The position numbers and the translations under genes are program-made. Below, piece by piece: positions 24,748 to 31,804 of a stretch of 64,000 nt of DNA. Source of the stretch: JAAFJM01 sp964529175 (lineage in GTDB: Bacteria > Bacteroidota > Bacteroidia > UKL13-3); contig CAZGVO010000012.1 in NCBI GenBank assembly GCA_964529175.1, positions 56,462 through 120,461 on the forward strand, read 5' to 3'. How positions within the stretch are numbered: the first letter of the stretch is position 1; every line of letters begins with the position of its first letter. Below the pieces are notes generated by a model. That model was not told the DNA's origin, did no database searches, and saw nothing but the letters and a program-made list of their open reading frames with translations.

Positions 24748-25792
24748 TAGTTTCCTTTTTTATTAATTCCATTTTCTTTTCAAAATCCTTTCCTTGAAAA
24801 GCAAATAATGGTTTCTTACCCTTATTATTTTTATTGTATTTTTCTATTAAATCATTAACTTCATTTACAATGTACTCGTCTTGAAAAAGTTCATCAAACA
24901 GTAAATTGTGCATCATTTTATACTCAGTAAAATACTTATTTGTTTCATTTTCCCAATCAGCACCATAACCTGACAACCAGTTGTAAAACAAAAATATCTG
25001 TTCATAATTACTTAATTGTGCACGTAGTATTTTCAAATATTTCATTTTTTCTTCATAGTCAGTTATTACTTTACTATCCACTACAAACTTTACTGTTAAA
25101 AATAAATGTCTAAAATAGTGACCTAAATAATAGGAAACACCATTATAATCATCGAAAAAATTATTAGAATAACTACCTTCAAATAAAATATTAGTTAATT
25201 TTTCATCTACTACATTACAAGCATTCAAACCATTATAAAATATTTTATATGAATCTATAAACATTGTTTTATTGAAGGTAATAGTTTGGGCATATGTAGA
25301 TTTTAGAAATAATGATTTAAGTATATTATTCATTTCAAAAAAAACTTGCCTTCCATTAATTGGTTTATCAGATAAATACCCAAAACTACCATTTCTCTTA
25401 AAAAAATTGACTGTCGAAAGCTCATTTACATTCTCCTTATGCAATCGTAACATTTCAAAAAAATGATTTTCAAATTGTTGTTCCTTTTTATCATCCTCTT
25501 GTTTTAATAATGCTTTTATAAATTGATTCCGTTGTTCTTCATTTGCTGCATATTGAGCCCAAAAGGCCAAAAAAGTTAATAATGCACCTAATAATGCAAC
25601 TGATGGACCCATAATTCCGCCAATGGTATCACCAATTTCGTTTGGTTTTTCCACTCCAAGACTTATAACTGAATTTTTTGTAATGATTACAGGAAGAAAA
25701 ATTATTAAGAAACTTAACAATCCAAATGCCCCTAAACCAATGTATAATATTTGATTTGATTTTTTCTTTACTTCAATGTTTTTGTCTTCCAT
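24737..25792 (-). CDS. PutAbiC-like putative phage abortive infection protein
   Basis: 351 residues. Two N-terminal membrane helices (about 14-36 and 52-75) are joined by EKPNEIGDTIGGIMGPS, then a helical cytoplasmic domain with FENHFFEMLRLHKENVNEL, YYLGHYFRHLFLTVKFV and LKILRAQLSNYEQIFLFYNWLSGYG. This arrangement and these signatures match the putative phage abortive infection family (PF16872) as I recall it. It is downstream of a collapsed restriction-modification gene (three bases between) and overlaps the GIY-YIG gene. The mechanism is unknown; membrane location fits a cell-disabling effector. Confidence 0.75.
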   Translation of the reverse strand: MEDKNIEVKKKSNQILYIGLGAFGLLSFLIIFLPVIITKNSVISLGVEKPNEIGDTIGGIMGPSVALLGALLTFLAFWAQYAANEEQRNQFIKALLKQEDDKKEQQFENHFFEMLRLHKENVNELSTVNFFKRNGSFGYLSDKPINGRQVFFEMNNILKSLFLKSTYAQTITFNKTMFIDSYKIFYNGLNACNVVDEKLTNILFEGSYSNNFFDDYNGVSYYLGHYFRHLFLTVKFVVDSKVITDYEEKMKYLKILRAQLSNYEQIFLFYNWLSGYGADWENETNKYFTEYKMMHNLLFDELFQDEYIVNEVNDLIEKYNKNNKGKKPLFAFQGKDFEKKMELIKKETNGK

Positions 25793-25795
25793 ATT

Positions 25796-26182
25796 TTACT
25801 CCCCTTCCATTATTTTAATTTCTTCATCGGTTAGTTCGTAAAGTTTATATACCATTTGGTCTATTTGTTTTTCAAGTGTTTTGATTCCTTTTAGTTCTAT
25901 TCCAGCCTTTACTACATTGTTAACCAATATAGCACCATCGGCCTTTTTACTGTCTTTTATGCTTTTCTTTTCAGTAATTAAGTTATAATTAGGATTTAAA
26001 GTATAGCCCAATATTTTAACAAAAAGCTCGTTTAAAAAACCTTCTTGAAACTGTTCTTCTTTGCTATTCCTAATTTTTTCTTGAATGGTAGCATTTTTAA
26101 ACAAGGTATAAGCATTGTTTAAAAGCTGTTTATCTATAGTTTTTTGGTATTTGGTTAATACAGAGTTTTGGAATAATGGCAT
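25796..26182 (-). pseudogene. Type IIG restriction-modification gene reduced to fused N- and C-terminal ends
   Basis: 128 codons. Residues 1-101 look like the nuclease start of type IIG enzymes: EEQFQEGFLNELFVKILGYTLNPNYNL, then Asp82 in KADGAIL and Glu96-x-Lys98 in GIELKG, a D...ExK site. Directly after GIKT comes LEKQIDQMVYKLYELTDEEIKIMEGE, which resembles the extreme C-terminus of the same enzymes. The methyltransferase and target-recognition parts, normally 700 or more residues, are missing. The frame is intact, so this is probably an in-frame deletion that still allows translation into the next gene three bases on. Alternatively it is a small independent protein. Confidence 0.65.
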
Positions 26183-26231
26183 GTATAAGTACTTTGGGCG
26201 GTGAAAATAGATGATTTGGGTAGATATGGTT

Positions 26232-27209
26232 TTAAAATTTAAGTATTTGGACTAATAAGTAGTTTTCCGTAATATCTAATTTAGAATAATAAATTGTGAG
26301 TATTGTGCATCCAGAATAAATGTGTTTTAATGTAAATAATATCTCAGTATCTTCATTTGACAAACCAGAAATTGATATAAAAAATTCCGTATTGAAGTAT
26401 TTTGTTAGTTTATAAACATCTTTTATTAGCGTTAATTTCCTTTCTGGTAAATTAATGGTGGCAATTCCCAAATTTGACATCCATTCGGCCTCTTTTGCCA
26501 GTTGTTTAATGTTATCACCATCTTTTAGTTTACATTTTATTTCAAATTCAACTAGTGCATCTGAGTTATAATAAAATCCAAAACTTTGCAATTTTTGAAT
26601 GTTCGATTCCAGTTTTTTTATAGTCTCATTTTTTATTTCAAAACTTTCAAAACTTTGATGTAATTCTTCTTTTATATTGGATAATTCATTTTCTTTTTTT
26701 ATCAGTTCATCATCTTTTTTCTTTATATCGTTTATCGAATCGTTGAATTTGGTAAGATAATTTTCTTTTTCTTCAAATAAATCTGCTATTCTTTTTTTAT
26801 CACTTTCAGCTTCAGTTATCGCTTTATTATATGTTGCAGTTAAATTATTATGTTTTTTCTTTAAATCGGCATACTGCTTATCAGTATATGGAACTTTTCC
26901 ATCAATTATATTTTCTAGCCAATCATACAGTTTTAAAATAAAATGTTTAAAGCTTTTTATTAAAGAATTTATTATTGGTGTAGCTAATGAAATACCAAAT
27001 GCACAATATATAGCAGGCCAAATAACAAAAACAGTATCATACAATGTATCAAATTTATTAAATGGCACTAAGTTATTTTCATCCACAAAAAGAGTTATAT
27101 AAACAAACTCCCAATTAAATACTATCCATGATAATATAAAGTTAAACAAAAAGGCAGAACCTAAGCGTTCTTTTATTCCTTTTGTTATTGATTGTAAAAA
27201 CTCATCCAT
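26232..27209 (-). CDS. Two-helix membrane protein with long coiled-coil
   Basis: 325 residues, family not named. After ITKGIKERLGSAFLFNFILSWIVFNWEFVYITLF (helix 1, a layout I know from widespread uncharacterised membrane proteins in accessory regions) comes helix 2 (VFVIWPAIYCAFGISLATPIINSL). A coiled-coil of about 115 residues rich in Lys, Glu and Asn runs to about residue 210, then a 115-residue mixed alpha/beta C-terminal domain. No catalytic motif is visible. It lies between the restriction remnant and the ATPase gene on the same strand. A membrane-anchored sensor or effector is possible but not shown. Confidence 0.6.
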   Translation of the reverse strand: MDEFLQSITKGIKERLGSAFLFNFILSWIVFNWEFVYITLFVDENNLVPFNKFDTLYDTVFVIWPAIYCAFGISLATPIINSLIKSFKHFILKLYDWLENIIDGKVPYTDKQYADLKKKHNNLTATYNKAITEAESDKKRIADLFEEKENYLTKFNDSINDIKKKDDELIKKENELSNIKEELHQSFESFEIKNETIKKLESNIQKLQSFGFYYNSDALVEFEIKCKLKDGDNIKQLAKEAEWMSNLGIATINLPERKLTLIKDVYKLTKYFNTEFFISISGLSNEDTEILFTLKHIYSGCTILTIYYSKLDITENYLLVQILKF

Positions 27210-27272
27210 AAATTAATTTTAATAAATAGGTTACGAAAGTAAATATTTAATTAGAAATTTATTGAAACAACA

Positions 27273-27298
27273 CAGCCTAACTAAATACTGTTAGGCTG
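27273..27298 (-). terminator. Hairpin downstream of the AAA ATPase gene
   Basis: CAGCCTAAC and GTTAGGCTG arms, eight-base loop. The T-rich tail on the minus strand is weak (TGTTGTTTC). The GCCTAAC/GTTAGGC stem is shared with the hairpin at 29259-29285. The remaining bases of the 27210-27448 gap are AT-rich with nothing recognised. Confidence 0.55.
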
Positions 27299-27448
27299 TT
27301 TGAATCAACAATAAATATAAAAATAGACATACCGTTTTTCTTTTAAACTAAGGTTTATTATATTATATTTTGTTCTCTGAATATGATTTTTAGCCATACT
27401 ACAATGAAGTAAAAATACTACTCTAACTGTTTGGTCAATAACCTTAGG

Positions 27449-28984
27449 TTAAGGTATCAGTGTTTGTATAAAGTTCCTCATTAATTCCACTGAGTCTTTT
27501 AGTTGTTGAAATGTATATCTTGTATTGTTTGTGTTTTCAGGGTGATGAATTTGGTGTCTTATATAGTCAGTTAGTACAATATTTTCATTGATTAAAGTGA
27601 TACCGTCTTTTTTTAGTTTATTGTAAGGCATTGTTGGTTTACCATTTCTGTAGTTTGTCATTTCTCCTTCTAATTCGATAAAGCCATATAACTCGTTATG
27701 ATATTCTTCTGTAATTTCCGAAAATGCAAGGAAGTTTACTTCATTTAATGATGGATATGGAAGTCGGTTTGGTAATACCTGTTCAATGGTTTTGGTTGAA
27801 CTGTATGATTTTACAAGTCGTAAATGCTGAAACTCTAACTCTTTTACCAATGTTGCACTATGAGTGGTAATTATTACTTGGGTATTTGGAGTGTTTGATA
27901 AGTCTAAGAATGCTTTTATAAGTTTCTTTTGATGTTCGGTATGTTGTGATGTTTCAGGTTCTTCAATAGCGTATATGATACTTGGAATATTCTCAGCTAA
28001 TTTTCTTCTTTCAGCTTCTGCTCTGAAAAAGTTCAAAAGAATAAGCCTTTTTACTCCGCTACCCCTTTTGTTTATCGGTATGTTTTCATCACCGGCAATT
28101 GAAACACTTTTGAAAACATCTGTCCATTTTAGACTTTCTGTTGCAGGAATTACAGGATTTAAACTACTTGCAATTTCAGGGTTCATTTCCTGAATTTTTG
28201 CTAATGTCCTTGAAGCAACATCTTGTAATTTAGTTTTTACTTCTGTTGCTATTTCGTCAAACTTGGCCTTCAGTCCGGCATCATTTAGAATTTGTTTAAC
28301 TGCTTCTTTTAGTGGGTCTTGAACTTCATCATCTCCGTCACTATTTTTTCTGTCAGATTGAAATAAAGAGTAAAGAGGTAGATATGTTTGCAGTTTATCC
28401 CAAATTGATTTTGTTTCACCTTTAGTAACATCAATTTCAATTGTCTGTAATTGAAGGTCTGAACTAAAATGTTGCCAAATTGCAGTTCTCATTACCGCAT
28501 TTATTGTTTGTTTACTGCAAGTAATTGTATGGTCTTTGATGATTTTTTGAAGTTCAGTATTTTTCTTTTGCAAAAGGTCTTTGCAGTTATTACTTGTGGG
28601 ATGGTTTGCTTTAACAAAGACTTTTTCTTTACCACCATTTGAATACCTTTTAATGATTTCAAGTTGATTGTTTGAATTCAAAAGGTATTCGTCTTGAAGC
28701 GTGGTTTGATTTGAACTGTCAATAACAATACTTGTTGGCAACTCTTCAAAACAAACAGATATAACCGTTTCCGTATCTCCATTTGTAAGTGCTTGCTTAT
28801 TTATATCGTCTTTGTCGAGTTTGATTACACCTTTGCTGTCGTTAAAAAAAATGTCTAAGGCTTCTAAAACTGTTGATTTACCAATGTCGTTTTTACCAAC
28901 AAATGCTGTTAAGTTGCCAAACTCGATTTCTACTTCGTCTTTGTAACTCCTGAAATTTTTAATTTTTACGGTCTTAATTTTCAT
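27449..28984 (-). CDS. AAA15/OLD-like ATPase with C-terminal HEPN-like motif
   Basis: 511 residues from the ATG at 28984; a GTG at 28996 would add four. Walker A is GKNDIGKS (30-37) after a typical KIKNFRSYKDEVEIEFGNLTAFVG start. Walker B is IIYAIEEPETSQH and a switch His lies in VIITTHSATLVKEL. No Toprim nuclease motifs are visible after the ATPase. Instead the last roughly 130 residues are helical and contain RHQIHHPENT (Arg476, His481), an RxxxxH pattern as in HEPN ribonucleases. Similar ATPases act in phage defence. A 42-base structured element lies 46 bases upstream of the ATG. Confidence 0.75.
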   Translation of the reverse strand: MKIKTVKIKNFRSYKDEVEIEFGNLTAFVGKNDIGKSTVLEALDIFFNDSKGVIKLDKDDINKQALTNGDTETVISVCFEELPTSIVIDSSNQTTLQDEYLLNSNNQLEIIKRYSNGGKEKVFVKANHPTSNNCKDLLQKKNTELQKIIKDHTITCSKQTINAVMRTAIWQHFSSDLQLQTIEIDVTKGETKSIWDKLQTYLPLYSLFQSDRKNSDGDDEVQDPLKEAVKQILNDAGLKAKFDEIATEVKTKLQDVASRTLAKIQEMNPEIASSLNPVIPATESLKWTDVFKSVSIAGDENIPINKRGSGVKRLILLNFFRAEAERRKLAENIPSIIYAIEEPETSQHTEHQKKLIKAFLDLSNTPNTQVIITTHSATLVKELEFQHLRLVKSYSSTKTIEQVLPNRLPYPSLNEVNFLAFSEITEEYHNELYGFIELEGEMTNYRNGKPTMPYNKLKKDGITLINENIVLTDYIRHQIHHPENTNNTRYTFQQLKDSVELMRNFIQTLIP

Positions 28985-29030
28985 ATTTTGGATCACTATT
29001 TAAACTTTCCAATAATAATATAACTTATCT

Positions 29031-29072
29031 TACCTACTCTTTAAAGGATTTTCGGTATAACTCCTTTTGGTT
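29031..29072 (-). ncRNA. 42-base conserved leader element, copy 1 (candidate structured RNA)
   Basis: 39 of 42 bases are identical to 30145-30186. On the minus strand TACC (29057-29054) can pair with GGTA (29034-29031). In copy 2 the same positions read TGCC and GGCA, a compensatory change. AGGA upstream can pair with TCCT inside the loop, which together would form an H-type pseudoknot. It lies 46 bases before the ATPase ATG. Confidence 0.5.
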
Positions 29073-29144
29073 ATAAAATTTATTGATGACGAATAAAACA
29101 ACTAAAAAATTATTTTTTATGGTACTAAATAACCAATTTTAAAT

Positions 29145-29182
29145 ATGGTACTTTAGTAGCAGGCATGGTTATAAAGTACCAT
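29145..29182. repeat. Perfect 11-bp inverted repeat between modules
   Basis: ATGGTACTTTA (29145-29155) and TAAAGTACCAT (29172-29182) around a 16-base spacer. A shorter ATGGTACT occurs at 29120. It is followed by a GCTAATT/AATTAGC hairpin at 29217-29233. No T-tract is present; it is possibly an operator or an insertion trace. Confidence 0.6.
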
Positions 29183-29258
29183 GCAGTTTTAAGCACATTT
29201 GTTACTTTTTTTATTAGCTAATTTTTAATTAGCACGGCCTAACTCAATGCTATAAAAA

Positions 29259-29285
29259 AGCCTAACAATTTTTGGTTGTTAGGCT
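29259..29285 (-). terminator. Terminator after the 279-residue exported protein gene
   Basis: AGCCTAACAA/TTGTTAGGCT, 10-bp perfect stem, seven-base loop, followed on the minus strand by TTTTTTATA. It shares its GCCTAAC/GTTAGGC core with the hairpin at 27273-27298. A further lone GCCTAAC lies at 29237-29243. Confidence 0.8.
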
Positions 29286-29294
29286 GTGGGGGGC

Positions 29295-30134
29295 TTATTT
29301 AGTTTCGTTAGAATCCTCTTTCTTTTTTGCGTTCTCTTCATTAAATATGTTAAAACCTATTCCTAATGAAAACCAAGTTTCTCCTTGGTAAGTCCAATCC
29401 TTTTTGTTTGGTCCGTCAATCCAATCCCATCCTAAGAAAGCACCAAACTGCAATCTTTCGTATTGTACAATTACACCTACTGGTAAAGTAATAGCGGATC
29501 TTGACTGAGTTTCTTTTACAGCACCAGAAGTTGTAAGACTATCAACATTTACAGATGAAATTCCAATACCAAACACCAAGCCCAAGCCTATTTTATTGTT
29601 AGGTAAATTCCATTTAATTCCTCCCATATTAGAAATTGTTAAATCTTTAGTAAATGCAAAATCATTTTGAAATCTAGCCTTAAATGGCAAAACCGCTGCC
29701 CCGTATAAAGGAGTAACTGTTGGCTTAAGAATTTTACAAAAAATTGCAAGATTGGCTTTAGAAATTAAGAAAAACTTTGTATTTTCTGGTGAAACATTAT
29801 AGTTAAATTTAAGTCTGTTATTGTTATTAATCAACGCTCGCTCTTCCTTACTATTAAGTTTAGTTTTACTAGTAGCATTAGCTAATATTTCTTTATCAAC
29901 TTTCCATAACCAAAATCTAATAACATATCCTTTCTCATCGTCTGTTGCTCTTACAATTGTAAATTTTGAATTTTCTGGTGGTAATACTTTGCCAAATCCA
30001 GTTGTGTCTCCTTCAAAATTACATTCATAAATTGGAATAGAAGTGTTAAAAACATAAAATAAAGGTTGTTCATTATTTTGGCTTTTCGCAAATAAAAACA
30101 TTAAAGAAATTGTAATTGTAAATATTTTTTTCAT
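29295..30134 (-). CDS. Exported hypothetical protein, outer-membrane-like
   Basis: 279 residues. Signal peptide MKKIFTITISLMFLFAKSQ. The first half is soluble-looking (SIPIYECNFEGDTTGFGKVLP...). From about residue 130 the chain alternates hydrophobic and polar residues with Gly turns (GAAVLPFKARFQNDFAF, GGIKWNLPNNKIGLGLVFGIGISSV, LPVGVIVQYERLQFGAFLGWDWI, FSLGIGFNIF), as in small outer-membrane beta-barrels. No named family is recognised. The gene is preceded 10 bases upstream of its ATG by the 42-base conserved element and closed by a terminator. Confidence 0.6.
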   Translation of the reverse strand: MKKIFTITISLMFLFAKSQNNEQPLFYVFNTSIPIYECNFEGDTTGFGKVLPPENSKFTIVRATDDEKGYVIRFWLWKVDKEILANATSKTKLNSKEERALINNNNRLKFNYNVSPENTKFFLISKANLAIFCKILKPTVTPLYGAAVLPFKARFQNDFAFTKDLTISNMGGIKWNLPNNKIGLGLVFGIGISSVNVDSLTTSGAVKETQSRSAITLPVGVIVQYERLQFGAFLGWDWIDGPNKKDWTYQGETWFSLGIGFNIFNEENAKKKEDSNETK

Positions 30135-30144
30135 AATTTTTTCT

Positions 30145-30186
30145 TGCCTACTCTTTACAGGATTTTCGGCATAACTCCTTTTGGTT
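30145..30186 (-). ncRNA. 42-base conserved leader element, copy 2 (candidate structured RNA)
   Basis: The same element as 29031-29072 with three differences. Two of them (30146 and 30170) are partners in a predicted four-base-pair stem TGCC/GGCA and keep pairing. Copy 2 ends 10 bases before the ATG of the exported protein, so it would form the 5' leader and cover the ribosome-binding region. Confidence 0.5.
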
Positions 30187-30264
30187 TTTATTGTATAATT
30201 GGTAAAAAGTTTTTGTTATTTTGCTTTTACCGCTACAAACATTTATAAAAAAAACAGGGGATAC

Positions 30265-30373
30265 CATACCTATAAATTGGTATTTTTTAAAAACGAATAT
30301 TAAGTTTATGTTACTTAAAGTAAATTACTTAGAGAAGAATAGATGAAATAAAAAATACCAATAAAATGGTATG
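30265..30373. repeat. 109-bp segment with 24-bp terminal inverted repeats (MITE-like)
   Basis: Left end CATACC-TATAAA-TTGGTATTTTTT (30265-30288). The right end, read on the other strand, is CATACC-ATTTTA-TTGGTATTTTTT (30373-30350). The arms match except in the six-base centre. The 61-base interior has no ORF. It may be a small non-autonomous element or a pair of regulator-binding sites before the divergent genes. No target-site duplication is evident. Confidence 0.5.
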
Positions 30374-30431
30374 TTGCAGTATTATTATTTATTTCATATT
30401 TGCTGAACACTAAATAAAAAAAAATAAAATT

Positions 30432-31169
30432 ATGAGAACAAAAAACCTACTTAAAATTGCTTTATTCATTTCAATTTTTGCTACTATGTTTAGTTGCGGT
30501 CAGTCTGGTAATAAAAAGGATAGTTTTTCTATAAAAGATTCTGTTGCAAAAAGCATAATAAGACCCACAACTTTAGATACAGCAGAATGTTTTATTGCTC
30601 GATTTTTGAATGAAAATAAATATTATGTCCCAAGTGCTTGGTTGTTTGAAACTGGGGTAAAACGAATGTTCGATGAAATTCCTAATTTGGTTGGAATAAA
30701 ATTTTATGCCGCAATAAATAGTGGAAGACCTTTTAATAAAGATTCATTAACATTAGTAATGATACCTGTAGTAGAAGAAAATCCAGGAGATTTAAAAACT
30801 GATTTTTTAGATGAAAGATACGTTTATGAGTTTTCTGATTTATGTCCGCCAAGATGCAGCACTCAGCCTATTATTAATGTTGAGCCTAAACAAAAAGATA
30901 GTAGTTTTACAGTAGCGCGTTCATGGTATTTTGGTAAAGATAAGTTTCAAGTGTTAATGAAAAATACAAATGGCGAATTTGCAATTCGCTTATACCAATA
31001 TATACATGATAAAACTTTGGACTTAAAAATAGTTCCTGTAGTTAAAGTTAATAATAACTATCAAGATGAAAATACATGGATAATTCAACAAGCTGATGAA
31101 ATATGTTTAGGCGGAAATAATTGTGATGCAACAAGCAGACTTTATAAAGCTACTAAATGCCCAGAATAA
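30432..31169 (+). CDS. Putative lipoprotein, first gene of a signalling operon
   Basis: 245 residues. The signal sequence ends in the lipobox MFSCGQSG (Cys22), so outer- or inner-membrane lipidation is likely. The mature domain has four further cysteines in two close pairs (LCPPRCS and CLGGNNCD) that could form disulfides. I do not recognise the family. The stop is three bases before the preferred start of the multi-TM gene, which is coupled to a histidine kinase and a regulator. The lipoprotein may therefore be the periplasmic part of that sensory unit, an inference from context. Confidence 0.65.
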   Translation: MRTKNLLKIALFISIFATMFSCGQSGNKKDSFSIKDSVAKSIIRPTTLDTAECFIARFLNENKYYVPSAWLFETGVKRMFDEIPNLVGIKFYAAINSGRPFNKDSLTLVMIPVVEENPGDLKTDFLDERYVYEFSDLCPPRCSTQPIINVEPKQKDSSFTVARSWYFGKDKFQVLMKNTNGEFAIRLYQYIHDKTLDLKIVPVVKVNNNYQDENTWIIQQADEICLGGNNCDATSRLYKATKCPE

Positions 31170-31171
31170 AA

Positions 31172-31804
31172 ATGAATTTTTCAGATAGTTTGACAGAACT
31201 TTCAAAATTTAGCAGCTTTTTGCCTGTTATAGTTGGGTTGATTTACTTTAAAAAAATAAACAAGCCTTTTAAAAGGCTTGTTTATTTTTTTTGCGTCTCT
31301 GTATTTTTTGAATATTTTATAACTGAGTTTAAAAAAGTCTATGGTACAAATGTGCCCCTTTTACATTTATTTACTCTTATTGAGTTTTGCATGTTTATTT
31401 GGGTGTTTTGGAAATACTTTGATAAAAGCATTTTTGTTTACCTATCAATAGTGGGTGCATTTCTTCTAATTGCCTTTTTAGATGCATTTTATATCAATGG
31501 TATTTATAATCATAATATTGTAGCAAGGCCATCAGAAAGCATCATATTAATGATTGCTTCTTTTTATTACTTTTATTTGAACTTAACCAATCATAATAAA
31601 ACTACTTTAATTTATAGGGAAGCTATGTTTTGGTTCTCAACAGGCATATTGATTTATTTTGCTATTAATTTTTATATGTTTTTGATGATAAGTCAGCTAG
31701 TGCCTCCAACGGCTTATTTATCGGTTGATATTCATTCTGTATTTAATATTATAGCCAATTTGCTTTTTGCAAAAGCATTTACCTGTTTTAAATGGAAAAC
31801 TTGA
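31172..31804 (+). CDS. Multi-pass membrane protein coupled to a histidine kinase
   Basis: 210 residues with about six predicted helices, starting FLPVIVGLIYFKKINKPFKRLVYFFCVSVFFEYF. The ATG at 31172 follows the previous stop by three bases; an ATG at 31157 overlaps the previous gene and is less likely. It overlaps the kinase gene by 13 bases. The kinase has only one helix, so this protein may be its membrane sensor or partner. A perfect 42-bp palindrome (31250-31291) lies in codons 27-40. The reading frame continues through it without a break. Confidence 0.65.
   Translation: MNFSDSLTELSKFSSFLPVIVGLIYFKKINKPFKRLVYFFCVSVFFEYFITEFKKVYGTNVPLLHLFTLIEFCMFIWVFWKYFDKSIFVYLSIVGAFLLIAFLDAFYINGIYNHNIVARPSESIILMIASFYYFYLNLTNHNKTTLIYREAMFWFSTGILIYFAINFYMFLMISQLVPPTAYLSVDIHSVFNIIANLLFAKAFTCFKWKT
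31250..31291. repeat. Perfect 42-bp palindrome inside a coding region, terminator-like
   Basis: Both 21-base arms are exactly complementary. The centre is CAAGCCTTTT/AAAAGGCTTG, flanked by A-rich and T-rich tails, i.e. the form of a bidirectional intrinsic terminator. It lies about 80 bases inside the multi-TM gene. Confidence 0.9.

Noticed and set aside
27273..29285. Integron cassette array with attC sites
   Set aside because: The cores fit RYYYAAC/GTTRRRY, but the hairpins are too short, only two exist, they also look like terminators, and no integrase is in the window. Kept only as a remark in a finding.
31157..31171. Earlier ATG for the multi-TM gene
   Set aside because: It overlaps the lipoprotein gene by 13 bases. 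The ATG at 31172 follows the stop by three bases and suffices.
31250..31291. The in-gene palindrome as the true end of the lipoprotein transcript, with the multi-TM gene starting later
   Set aside because: The frame through the palindrome encodes parts of the first helix and loop that fit the rest of the membrane topology, and no good later start exists. Attenuation remains possible.
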